From Hufsiella arboris (GTDB lineage Bacteria > Bacteroidota > Bacteroidia > Sphingobacteriales > Sphingobacteriaceae), in NCBI RefSeq assembly GCF_009834875.1, contig NZ_WVHT01000004.1, forward strand, positions 62,001-126,000: a DNA stretch of 64,000 bases, read 5' to 3'. The stretch's first letter is position 1; every line of letters starts with the position of its first letter. Positions 8,853 through 17,161 of the stretch are shown here, in pieces. The notes beneath the pieces are model-generated. The model was not told where the DNA came from. It saw only the letters and a program-made list of their open reading frames with translations, and searched no databases. Made by a program: the position numbers and the translations under genes.

Positions 8853-11800
8853 TCAATTAGCTGGTTGGAATTGTGAACGTTGTAAAACTTTTTTGTATTC
8901 AGTAGGGAATACTTTTATGAACTTGCGTGACTCTTCGACCCAATTGCTGGTCAGATAAAGCGCAAGCCGGCTTTGTGTTAACTGGATATGCTTTCTGAGC
9001 AGGTGCTGGATCTGATCTTCGTCATCCTGTGTAAGCGGATCTAGTTCAACCATTTCTGTATTACAGTTTTCAGCGAAACTTCCGTCAACATCATATACCC
9101 AGGCAATACCTCCGCTCATTCCTGCGGCAAAGTTACGTCCTGTTTTACCGAGAATTAACGCACGGCCGCCGGTCATATACTCACAACCATGATCTCCTAC
9201 CCCTTCTACAACCGCCGTAGCGCCCGAATTACGAACTGCAAAACGTTCACCCGCTTGTCCCCTGATGAATACTTCACCCGATGTAGCCCCGTAAAGTGCT
9301 ACGTTTCCAATTATTATGTTCTCCTCAGGAACCAATTTACTTTCGGACGATGGATAGATGGCTAATTGCGCGCCCGACAAGCCTTTTCCGACATAGTCGT
9401 TAGCTTCACCTTCCAGCTCAAACGATAAACCTTTGGTAGCAAAAGCTCCGAAACTTTGTCCCGCTGAGCCACTGAATTTAAAGTTAATTGTATTATCAGG
9501 TAAGCCAGCAGATTGATAGCGTTTCGATACTTCGTTTGAAAGAAGCGTTCCGATTGTCCGATCGGTATTTTTAACGATGAACGTTGCAAACACAGGCGTT
9601 TTACTTTCTAAAGCCTGTTGTGCATGTTGCAGCAATTTCCAATCAAGGATATCGGCCATTCCATGATCCTGCGACTCACTGTTATAAAGTGTTTGACCAG
9701 ACGGATTAGCGACCGGGTGCAGTATTCCTGAAAGATCAACTGTTTTCGCTTTCCAATGGGTGACGCCTTCTTTTACTTTCAGGTATTGAGCACGTCCAAC
9801 CATTTCGGTAATGGTACGGAAGCCAAGCTCTGCCATAATCTCGCGCATTTCTTCTGCAAGGAAACGGAAAAGATTAACTATATGCTCAGGTTTTCCGCTA
9901 AATAACTTACGCAATTCAGGATCCTGTGTAGCCACACCAACAGGGCATGTATTCAGATGGCATTTGCGCATCATAATACAACCACCGGCAACGAGAGCAG
10001 CGGTAGCGACTCCCCATTCTTCGGCCCCCAATAACGCCGCTATCGTTAAATCACGACCAGTTTTCATCTGTCCGTCTGCCTGCAAAACCACACGGCTGCG
10101 AAGCTGGTTACGAACAAGTGTCTGATGTGCTTCAGCTAAACCAAGTTCCCACGGTAAACCAGCATGTTTAATTGAACTGATTGGCGATGCACCTGTACCG
10201 CCATCGTACCCTGCAATAAGGATAACATCAGCATGCGCTTTTGCTACTCCTGCCGCAATGGTGCCCACTCCTGCTTTAGACACGAGTTTCACATTGATAC
10301 GGGCTGCTCTGTTAGCGTTTTTCAAATCGAAAATCAGCTGCGCCAAATCTTCAATTGAATAAATATCGTGGTGTGGTGGCGGAGAAATTAAACCTACTCC
10401 CGGAGTCGAATGGCGCACACGTGCGATCCAGTCGTCAACTTTATGTCCAGGAAGCTGGCCGCCTTCACCAGGCTTAGCGCCCTGTGCCATTTTTATCTGC
10501 AATTCGTCCGCATTGGTAAGATAATTTGAGGTTACACCGAAACGGGCTGAAGCAATTTGCTTTATAGCAGAACGCATGGAATCGCCGTTAGGCAATTTTT
10601 CGTAACGAATTTCGTCTTCACCTCCTTCACCGGTATTGCTCTTTGCGCCGATACGGTTCATCGCGATTGCTAATGTACTATGGGCTTCGTGAGAAATAGA
10701 TCCAAACGACATCGCTCCCGTCGCGAAACGCTTCATGATATTCTCCGCTGGCTCAACTTCATCAATTGAAATTGATTCGCGATGTTTCGCAAAATCCAAT
10801 AAACCGCGCAGTGTGTACATTTTTTCACTTTGCTCGTTTACAAGTTTTGCGTAGTTCTTATAAATATCGTAGCTATTGGTACGTGTGGCTTGCTGCAACA
10901 GGTGAACCGTTTGCGGGTTAAACAAATGCGCTTCACCACGACGTTTCCATTGATAAATTCCACCTTCTGGAAGTAACTGCTCGTCGCGTTTTGAAGCGCC
11001 GAAACCGTTCCAGTGTTTGTATAAGGTCTCACGAGCGATTTCATCAAGGCCTAAACCTTCGATCCGTGTTACCGCTCCGGCGAAATGCGTATCAACAACT
11101 GCTTTGTTTATTCCCAGAATTTCAAAAACCTGGGAGCCGTGGTATGACTGCAAAGTTGAAATCCCCATTTTCGAGAAAATCTTAAGCAATCCATCGCATA
11201 CAGCTTTTATATAGTTTTTAGAAAGATATTTCCATTCCAGTGAGGTATCCAGTTTACCTTCTTCTTTCATTGTCTGGATAGTACCCAGCGCCAGGTAAGG
11301 GTTAATCGCGGTAGCACCGAATGCAAGAAGACAAGCAAAATGGTGAACTTCCCAAACATCACCACCTTCAACTACAATACCAACCGCACCACGCAAGCCT
11401 TTACGAATCAGGTAATGATGAACAGCGGACACAGCAAGCAGCGATGGTATCGGCGCGTGCTCAGAATCTACAGCGCGGTCGGAAAGAATTAAAACTTCAA
11501 AACCGTCGTTTACGGCATCTTCGGCATAGCGGCAAAGCCTGTCGATGCCATTTTGCATTGACCCTGCCAATCCATCGGCTTTGAAATAAGTTTGCAGCGT
11601 TTTCGCGTGGAAAAGGCCGGTATCAATACTTCTTAGTTTTTCAAGTTCTACGTTAGTTAGAATTGGCTGCTGCAGAGCTACACAATGGCAATGCATTTTA
11701 TCCTCATCAAGCACATTACCGTTATTACCGATAAAGGTTGCGAGACTCATTACGAGACGTTCGCGGATTGGGTCGATTGGCGGGTTGGTTACCTGGGCAA

Positions 11801-13376
11801 AAAATTGCTTGAAATAGCTCGACAAATGTTGAGGCCTGTCGCTTAGTACCGCGAGTGGAACATCAGTTCCCATAGAACCTACCGGTTCTTTGCCATCCAG
11901 CGCCATCGGTTTAATGATGGACTCGATATCTTCCCGGGTGTAACCAAACACCTGCTGATATTTAAACACAGATTCCGCCGAAAGATTTGTGAACGCTAAG
12001 CGCGGTTCAGGCAATTCCTCCATGCGGATCTTATAGTTCTCAAGCCATTGTCCATAAGGTTGCCTTGTGGCCAGCTGATGTTTAATCTCATCATCGTTGA
12101 TGATCTTACCTTCCGCTGTATCTATGAACAACATTTTACCGGGTTGCAAGCGTCCTTTTTTAATAATAAGCGCTTCAGAAACCGGCAGCGCACCTGCCTC
12201 TGAGGCAACTATAACACGGTTATCGCTGGTTATGGCGTAACGCAACGGACGCAGACCATTACGATCCAGCATAGCCCCGATATTTGTTCCGTCTGTAAAA
12301 GTCAACGCTGCAGGGCCATCCCATGGTTCCATCAATGTAGCGTGGAACTCGTAAAAGGCCTTTTTTATCGGATCCATCTGTTCGTTACCATCCCAAGCTT
12401 CAGGAACCAGCATCATCATCACATGCGGCAAGGTTCTTCCCGAGTGAAGCAAAACCTCGACAATATTATCAAGGCAGGCAGAATCGGACTGATTAGTATC
12501 AATTACCGGCAGGATCATGTCCATTTCTTCCTTAGTAAAATAAGGAGAAGCTAATGAACGAACACCGGAGTAAAACCAGTTAAGATTTCCTGTCAAAGTA
12601 TTGATCTCACCATTGTGAGCCATCATGCGGAAAGGCTGTGCCAGTTTCCATGAAGGAAAAGTATTGGTTGAAAAACGAGAGTGTACCATACCGAAACCAG
12701 ATTTGATACGCTCGTCAGACAAATCCTTATAATATGCCCGGACCTGGTAAGTAGTCAGCTGTCCTTTATATATAATGATCTTACAGGAAAAAGACGTAAA
12801 ATAAAGCTCATCAGAAACGTGCGGAAGTTTTTCTGAAACCAACTTGGTTACATACCGGCGGAGAACGAAAAGCTTGCGCTCAAAGTCATCTGCGTTTTTA
12901 ACATGCGAAGGTCGCTCGATAAAAACCTGTTCAACGGCTGGTTCGGCTTCCAACGCTGTTTTTCCAATAGATGAAGGATCAACAGGCACTTTTCTGAAAC
13001 CTAAGAACTTCAGCCCTAAATCGGCCGATGCCTGTTTGATTATATTTTTACAAGCCTCTTTCAATTCAATGTCCTTAGGTAAAAAGGCCATTCCAACGCC
13101 ATAATAACCAGGCTCACCCAATCTTATACCTTGTGTTATGCATTCTTCCAGTAAAAATTCGTGTGGTATTTGAAAGAGAATTCCCGCTCCGTCACCTGAA
13201 TCGGGATCACAACCGCACGCTCCGCGATGCTCCATGTTTTCCAGGATCGTCAATGCATCTGCAATAATCTGATGTGATTTGTGTGCGTTGATTGATGTGA
13301 TAAATCCGGTACCACATGAGTCGTGTTCAAATTCAGGCCGATACAGACCCTGCTGATCAATCTCAGTTTGCTTCAT
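8853..13376 (-). CDS. gltB: Glutamate synthase large subunit
   Basis: 1507 residues, full family length. Class II glutamine amidotransferase domain at the N-terminus with catalytic Cys21 (EHDSCGTGFI), so a 20-residue propeptide must be removed. Then a central domain, the FMN-binding synthase barrel (about 800-1200), the [3Fe-4S] motif CHLNTCPVGVATQ with an upstream CIMMRKC, and the C-terminal right-handed beta-helix with repeated glycines (GSAGQSFGAF, GDHGCEYMTGG). With GltD it forms the cytoplasmic nitrogen-assimilating GOGAT. I could not find a convincing -7 box in the AT-rich region upstream. Confidence 0.97.
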   Translation of the reverse strand: MKQTEIDQQGLYRPEFEHDSCGTGFITSINAHKSHQIIADALTILENMEHRGACGCDPDSGDGAGILFQIPHEFLLEECITQGIRLGEPGYYGVGMAFLPKDIELKEACKNIIKQASADLGLKFLGFRKVPVDPSSIGKTALEAEPAVEQVFIERPSHVKNADDFERKLFVLRRYVTKLVSEKLPHVSDELYFTSFSCKIIIYKGQLTTYQVRAYYKDLSDERIKSGFGMVHSRFSTNTFPSWKLAQPFRMMAHNGEINTLTGNLNWFYSGVRSLASPYFTKEEMDMILPVIDTNQSDSACLDNIVEVLLHSGRTLPHVMMMLVPEAWDGNEQMDPIKKAFYEFHATLMEPWDGPAALTFTDGTNIGAMLDRNGLRPLRYAITSDNRVIVASEAGALPVSEALIIKKGRLQPGKMLFIDTAEGKIINDDEIKHQLATRQPYGQWLENYKIRMEELPEPRLAFTNLSAESVFKYQQVFGYTREDIESIIKPMALDGKEPVGSMGTDVPLAVLSDRPQHLSSYFKQFFAQVTNPPIDPIRERLVMSLATFIGNNGNVLDEDKMHCHCVALQQPILTNVELEKLRSIDTGLFHAKTLQTYFKADGLAGSMQNGIDRLCRYAEDAVNDGFEVLILSDRAVDSEHAPIPSLLAVSAVHHYLIRKGLRGAVGIVVEGGDVWEVHHFACLLAFGATAINPYLALGTIQTMKEEGKLDTSLEWKYLSKNYIKAVCDGLLKIFSKMGISTLQSYHGSQVFEILGINKAVVDTHFAGAVTRIEGLGLDEIARETLYKHWNGFGASKRDEQLLPEGGIYQWKRRGEAHLFNPQTVHLLQQATRTNSYDIYKNYAKLVNEQSEKMYTLRGLLDFAKHRESISIDEVEPAENIMKRFATGAMSFGSISHEAHSTLAIAMNRIGAKSNTGEGGEDEIRYEKLPNGDSMRSAIKQIASARFGVTSNYLTNADELQIKMAQGAKPGEGGQLPGHKVDDWIARVRHSTPGVGLISPPPHHDIYSIEDLAQLIFDLKNANRAARINVKLVSKAGVGTIAAGVAKAHADVILIAGYDGGTGASPISSIKHAGLPWELGLAEAHQTLVRNQLRSRVVLQADGQMKTGRDLTIAALLGAEEWGVATAALVAGGCIMMRKCHLNTCPVGVATQDPELRKLFSGKPEHIVNLFRFLAEEMREIMAELGFRTITEMVGRAQYLKVKEGVTHWKAKTVDLSGILHPVANPSGQTLYNSESQDHGMADILDWKLLQHAQQALESKTPVFATFIVKNTDRTIGTLLSNEVSKRYQSAGLPDNTINFKFSGSAGQSFGAFATKGLSFELEGEANDYVGKGLSGAQLAIYPSSESKLVPEENIIIGNVALYGATSGEVFIRGQAGERFAVRNSGATAVVEGVGDHGCEYMTGGRALILGKTGRNFAAGMSGGIAWVYDVDGSFAENCNTEMVELDPLTQDDEDQIQHLLRKHIQLTQSRLALYLTSNWVEESRKFIKVFPTEYKKVLQRSQFQPAN

Positions 13377-13933
13377 TTGATTAAGTTGGTTAAGTGGTGT
13401 GATTACGAAGATATAGATTTAACGAAATGATTGAAATAGTTTTAAATATTTTTAACGTTTCACTATTTTATCATCAAAAATGTATACAATAATTTACACT
13501 ATCGCAATTTCAACGCACTCTAATTAACAATTACGTAATTTGAGTTTTTTGCTTCTATCAGGCTTAGATGACTAAATTTATGAAATTTAAAACATTTTTT
13601 GGCTTAAAATTGTAAAATGCGGCCTGCGTGTTTGTTAACAATAGAAATACAACCTATCACAGTAAACTTATATAAGGTAAATTCCAATGATGTCTGCTTA
13701 CATAGTTGTAGCAATTAGCCGGGCTAAGGGCTAAAACATACGTGTTTCCTACTCACGACAATAATTAGAAACGTTTTGATTACCCTCAACTTGACAAGGG
13801 CAGTACATGTTTGCCTTGCTAAACTTAGATATGGTCGTTAAAAATAAGCCACTAAAAATCAAGAGAATAGTAGACAATGACGGGTTAAATTCACAATTTT
13901 TGAAAGTCTGCTCGTCAATTTCGCTTTTTTTTC
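13377..13933. other. Intergenic region between gltB and the SRP RNA
   Basis: About 560 bp, AT-rich. It presumably contains the leftward gltB promoter, but I see no clean TAnnTTTG box, no convincing operator and no credible reading frame. Short frames here overlap the SRP RNA or lack any recognisable feature. Confidence 0.6.
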
Positions 13934-13941
13934 TACTTTTG
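13934..13941 (+). promoter_or_regulatory. -7 box of the SRP RNA promoter
   Basis: TACTTTTG matches the Bacteroidota -7 consensus TAnnTTTG exactly. It places the transcription start about 4-6 nt downstream, at the predicted 5' end of the SRP RNA. No good TTTG -33 element lies 19-21 bp upstream. Confidence 0.65.
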
Positions 13942-13942
13942 T

Positions 13943-14043
13943 GGCGGGTAAGTCTTTTACGACCAGCTCCCTTTGAACTCCCCCAGGGTGGGAACACAGC
14001 AAGGGTAGAAGGTTGTAGCGGTGCGATAAAAGGGGCTTGCCCA
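13943..14043 (+). ncRNA. ffs: Small signal recognition particle RNA (4.5S-like)
   Basis: About 100 nt with the features of bacterial small SRP RNA. The ends pair (GGGTAAG at 13946-13952 with CTTGCCC at 14036-14042, one G-U). The conserved apical region reads AACTCCCCCAGGGTGGGAA followed by CACAGCAAGGGTAGA, the Ffh-binding internal loops in their Bacteroidota form. The distal strand TTGTAGCGGTGCGATA closes the helix. A run of eight T (14044-14051) follows immediately and should terminate transcription. This RNA binds Ffh and FtsY for co-translational membrane targeting. The exact ends are uncertain by a few nt. Confidence 0.85.
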
Positions 14044-14216
14044 TTTTTTTTGCTTATATTTGAACTACGTTCAGGCGGTTTGCAAAAATGATCTTCCTTC
14101 AAATATCATGCTATCAGTTCGTTTTTATAATTACTACAAAACGTTACTTTTAAAAGATTCAGTGCAATCGTTTGCTCTACGCTTTACAAATAACCTTAAT
14201 ATTAAATTATAATCTT

Positions 14217-14882
14217 ATGAAATTTTTCATCGATACTGCCAATCTTCAGCAGATTAAAGAGGCTCACGATTTAGGCGTTCTCGACGGTGTAACCACCAAT
14301 CCAAGTTTAATGGCCAAAGAAGGCATCTCCGGACAAGACAATGTAATCAATCATTATAAGGCAATTTGCGATATTGTTGAAGGCGACGTAAGCGCCGAAG
14401 TCATCGCGACAGATTTTGACAGCATAGTTAAAGAAGGCGAATACCTGGCGTCTTTAGACGATAAAATCGTTGTTAAAGTTCCAATGATTAAAGACGGCGT
14501 TAAAGCGCTGAAATATTTTTCATCCAAAGGGATTCGTACCAACTGTACCCTGGTATTTTCTGCAGGGCAAGCGTTGCTGGCAGCTAAAGCAGGCGCAACG
14601 TACGTATCGCCATTTATCGGACGATTAGACGACGTTTCAACGGACGGACTTGCCTTGATCGAAGACATCCGCTTGATCTATGACAACTACGGCTACGAAA
14701 CTCAGATCCTTGCGGCTTCGGTCCGTCATCCAATGCATATTGTTAACTGTGCTAAAATCGGTGCAGATGTAATAACCGGCCCGCTTTCGGCTATCACGGC
14801 TTTATTGAAACACCCTCTAACTGACAACGGGTTGGCCCAGTTTCTTGCGGACCATGCAAAAGCGGCAGAAGCAGTAAAATAA
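14217..14882 (+). CDS. tal: Small (FSA/TalC-type) transaldolase
   Basis: The ATG at 14217 gives 221 residues, the length of the compact transaldolase/fructose-6-phosphate aldolase family. The Schiff-base lysine is K87 (KIVVKVPM). Two positions that separate the subfamilies point to transaldolase: E61 in SAEV, where E. coli FSA has Gln, and F133 in YVSPFIGRLDD, where FSA has Tyr. It would transfer dihydroxyacetone units in the pentose phosphate pathway. Automatic annotation often calls such proteins fructose-6-phosphate aldolase. A weak GC-rich hairpin follows the stop. Confidence 0.85.
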   Translation: MKFFIDTANLQQIKEAHDLGVLDGVTTNPSLMAKEGISGQDNVINHYKAICDIVEGDVSAEVIATDFDSIVKEGEYLASLDDKIVVKVPMIKDGVKALKYFSSKGIRTNCTLVFSAGQALLAAKAGATYVSPFIGRLDDVSTDGLALIEDIRLIYDNYGYETQILAASVRHPMHIVNCAKIGADVITGPLSAITALLKHPLTDNGLAQFLADHAKAAEAVK

Positions 14883-14932
14883 AAATTACTTTTATTCAAG
14901 ATACGAGGGCCGGGGTTTTACTCTGGCCTTTG

Positions 14933-14940
14933 TACTTTTA
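14933..14940 (+). promoter_or_regulatory. Candidate -7 box directly before ypdA
   Basis: TACTTTTA matches TAnnTTTG at 7 of 8 positions (last base differs) and ends only 5 nt before the ypdA ATG at 14946, which would make the transcript leaderless or nearly so. No clear -33 element. Confidence 0.4.
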
Positions 14941-14945
14941 CGAAT

Positions 14946-15941
14946 ATGGAGAATCAATTTGATCTGGTAATTATAGGCGGCGGCCCCATTGGCCTGGCAT
15001 GCGGTATTGAAGCAAAAAAAGCCGGACTTAGTTATGTAATCCTCGAAAAAGGAGCGTTAGTTAACTCGATCTTCAACTACCCGGTTAACATGACCTTTTT
15101 TTCAACTTCCGAAAGACTTGAAATCGGCAAAGTTCCTTTTGTTTCGAACAACCCAAAGCCAACACGAAGCGAAGCAATGGAATACTACCGCAGGGTGACT
15201 ACTACGTTCAATCTCAATATAAAACTTTATGAGAAAGTGCAAACCGTCACAAAGGTTGATGATGAATTTTCTGTTCACACTTCGAAAAATGAATATCTCA
15301 CGAAAAATATCATCCTTGCCATAGGTTTTTATGATCTGCCGAATAAGATGGACGTGCCTGGTGAGGATCTTCAGAAAGTTTCACATTATTACGACGATCC
15401 GCACAAGTATGCTTTTCAAAAAGTACTTGTTGTAGGTGCAAATAATTCATCGGTAGATGCTGCGCTTGAAACTTTCCGTAAGGGCTCGGAGGTGACGATG
15501 GTTATACGGAAAGATGAAATCGGGCGGCGTGTTAAATATTGGGTAAAGCCCGACATCGAAAATCGCATTAAGGAAGGTTCGATTAAAGCATTTTTTAATT
15601 CCAGCCTGGCAGCTATTCGTGAAAAAGAAGTTGATATAATGACTCCCGAAGGAGCCATTACAATCCCCAATGACTATGTGCTTGCTCTAACAGGGTATCA
15701 GCCAAATTTTAGCTTTCTGAAAAAAATCGGACTAACCTTGTCTGACGACGAGAAACTAATACCGGTACATAATGAAACCACCATGGAGACCGCTGTGCCG
15801 GGAATATACCTCGCGGGAGTTGTTTGCGGAGGTATGGAGACACATGTTTGGTTTATTGAAAATTCACGTGAACACGCCTATAAGATTGTCGACGCTATTA
15901 AAGAAAAAATGCTTAATCAATCAGGTGCAGTACTTCGCTGA
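14946..15941 (+). CDS. ypdA: YpdA-family flavin disulfide reductase (bacillithiol disulfide reductase type)
   Basis: 331 residues. FAD-binding Rossmann motif VIIGGGPIGLACG (9-21), a second dinucleotide motif VLVVGANNSSVDAALE for NAD(P)H, and a C-terminal FAD contact GIYLAGVVCGG. There is no CxxC pair as in thioredoxin reductases, which fits YpdA/Bdr, the NADPH-dependent reductase of bacillithiol disulfide. This implies bacillithiol as the low-molecular-weight thiol, as known for many Bacteroidota. Its 3' end overlaps the convergent gmhB gene by 29 bp. Confidence 0.85.
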   Translation: MENQFDLVIIGGGPIGLACGIEAKKAGLSYVILEKGALVNSIFNYPVNMTFFSTSERLEIGKVPFVSNNPKPTRSEAMEYYRRVTTTFNLNIKLYEKVQTVTKVDDEFSVHTSKNEYLTKNIILAIGFYDLPNKMDVPGEDLQKVSHYYDDPHKYAFQKVLVVGANNSSVDAALETFRKGSEVTMVIRKDEIGRRVKYWVKPDIENRIKEGSIKAFFNSSLAAIREKEVDIMTPEGAITIPNDYVLALTGYQPNFSFLKKIGLTLSDDEKLIPVHNETTMETAVPGIYLAGVVCGGMETHVWFIENSREHAYKIVDAIKEKMLNQSGAVLR

Positions 15942-16404
15942 TCGGCTGATCCGAATTAATCAGAATGCCTGTTATTCCTGCTGCCTCGCCTGCTAAAACG
16001 TCACGTTCACGATCGCCGATAAAATAAGATTTAGACGGCTCGGCATCGAATCTTGCAGCCGCTTTTTCAAGCATTAGCGATCCGGGCTTACGACAAAGGC
16101 ATTTACTGGTATATTCGGGATGATGATTGCAGTAATAAATTTCGGCAAGCTGAATGCCGTTTGCCTCGTAGGCTTCCCGAAGCTTTTTATGCATCGACTG
16201 CAAATCATCTTCAGTATACCACTTTTTCGCGAGTCCGCCTTGGTTGGTTATAACTATGAGCAGGTAACCTCGATCCTGAAGTTCTTTCAGCGGTTTAAAG
16301 TTATGTTCAAGCACGACAAAATCTTCCACCCGGCAAACGTAATCGCCGAGTTCCTGATTTAATACTCCGTCCCTGTCTAAAAAAACCGCCTTATTTTTTC
16401 TCAT
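15913..16404 (-). CDS. gmhB: D,D-heptose 1,7-bisphosphate phosphatase (HAD-IIIA)
   Basis: 163 residues from the ATG at 16404 (MRKNKAVFLDRDGVLNQ); a longer frame upstream has no coding character. HAD motif I is D10-x-D12 in FLDRDGVLN. Motif II is VITNQGG, and motifs III/IV are CRKPGS and FIGDRERDVLAG. The Zn-binding loop typical of GmhB is present as CNHHPEYTSKCLCRKP. It removes the C7 phosphate of heptose bisphosphate in ADP-heptose synthesis for LPS. A GmhB-like histidinol phosphatase cannot be excluded. The 3' end overlaps ypdA by 29 bp. Confidence 0.82.
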   Translation of the reverse strand: MRKNKAVFLDRDGVLNQELGDYVCRVEDFVVLEHNFKPLKELQDRGYLLIVITNQGGLAKKWYTEDDLQSMHKKLREAYEANGIQLAEIYYCNHHPEYTSKCLCRKPGSLMLEKAAARFDAEPSKSYFIGDRERDVLAGEAAGITGILINSDQPISEVLHLID

Positions 16405-16409
16405 GGCGG

Positions 16410-16417
16410 CAAATGTA
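16410..16417 (-). promoter_or_regulatory. -7 box of gmhB
   Basis: Read on the minus strand this is TACATTTG, an exact TAnnTTTG match, 5 nt upstream of the gmhB ATG. A transcript starting at the expected distance would begin at or next to the start codon. Confidence 0.5.
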
Positions 16418-16535
16418 GGAATTTTGTTTGATGATAAAACGGCCGATACCGACTGCTCACTTAAGCGAATCGCAGTGACCACAGCGCCAACTCCTCGGCC
16501 CGAAACCGGTGGTAACGAGTGATTCGCAGCCAATT

Positions 16536-17081
16536 TTAACGACCAGCAACAACAGCAAAATCACGGCTATTGCCTTTGATCGACTTTATCCGACCAAACA
16601 GTTCTTTTGAATCGAATGCGTTGTAGTACTCGATTTGTATTTTTCCTATTGATTTAACTTTACCCTGCGGGTCATGTATATCGAACACATTATAATAACT
16701 AATCGGGATATCTCCTATTGATTTCAGCGTCCCCTTCCTTTCGTGAATATCAAAAACGTTGTTGTAAACGATTTGGATACCACCAATTGATTTTATTTTT
16801 CCCGGAATGTCGTGAATGTCTGATTGATCATACCATGTAAGAGGCATTCCAAGATTGTCCATATCTTCCACTGCTAAAGGAGTTCTTGTTGTCAGTTGAA
16901 TATAATCGACGCCGCCATTTCCTGTGAGACCGATATAAAAACGATCATCGATCAGCAATTCAACCGATTGAATACCGTCGTTTCGGTTGGAGATTTTAAA
17001 TCGGGCATGCGTAATTGTTTGCGCATTAGCTAGTGTAACAATAGCGGAGAAAATAAACGTGATTGTAAAAGCTCTAAGCAT
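16536..17081 (-). CDS. Exported protein with tandem 23-residue repeats
   Basis: 181 residues. Signal peptide MLRAFTITFIFSAIVTLANA with cleavage likely before Q21. Residues 22-87 form a non-repetitive, beta-rich part. Then follow three complete 23-residue repeats (88-110, 111-133, 134-156) and a partial fourth (157-170). Each has the pattern D-I-H-x3-G-x-[IVL]-K-S-I-G-x-I-x-I-x-Y-x-N-x-F. The regular alternation of hydrophobic residues suggests a stacked beta structure. I do not recognise the family. No co-directional neighbour gives a functional hint. Confidence 0.7.
   Translation of the reverse strand: MLRAFTITFIFSAIVTLANAQTITHARFKISNRNDGIQSVELLIDDRFYIGLTGNGGVDYIQLTTRTPLAVEDMDNLGMPLTWYDQSDIHDIPGKIKSIGGIQIVYNNVFDIHERKGTLKSIGDIPISYYNVFDIHDPQGKVKSIGKIQIEYYNAFDSKELFGRIKSIKGNSRDFAVVAGR
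16572..16820 (-). repeat. Coding tandem repeat, 69-bp unit, 3.6 copies
   Basis: DNA encoding the exact 23-residue repeats of the exported protein. The period is constant at 69 bp with no insertions; the copies are diverged at the DNA level, so the array is old rather than a recent slippage product. Confidence 0.75.
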
Positions 17082-17161
17082 ATTTAGATTGCAGTAATTG
17101 ATTAATCGACTAATTGCCTTTATGACCAGAAACCGGTTATCAAAGTTTAAAATTCCTAAAA

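Noticed and set aside
13749-14102. 117-codon minus-strand frame and 94-codon plus-strand frame around 13.8-14.1 kb
   Set aside because: Both run through the SRP RNA gene and have no protein-like composition or motif.
14903-14932. GGCC...GGCC hairpin after the transaldolase gene
   Set aside because: Only four strong pairs, and the following T tract coincides with the ypdA promoter; not confident enough to list as terminator.
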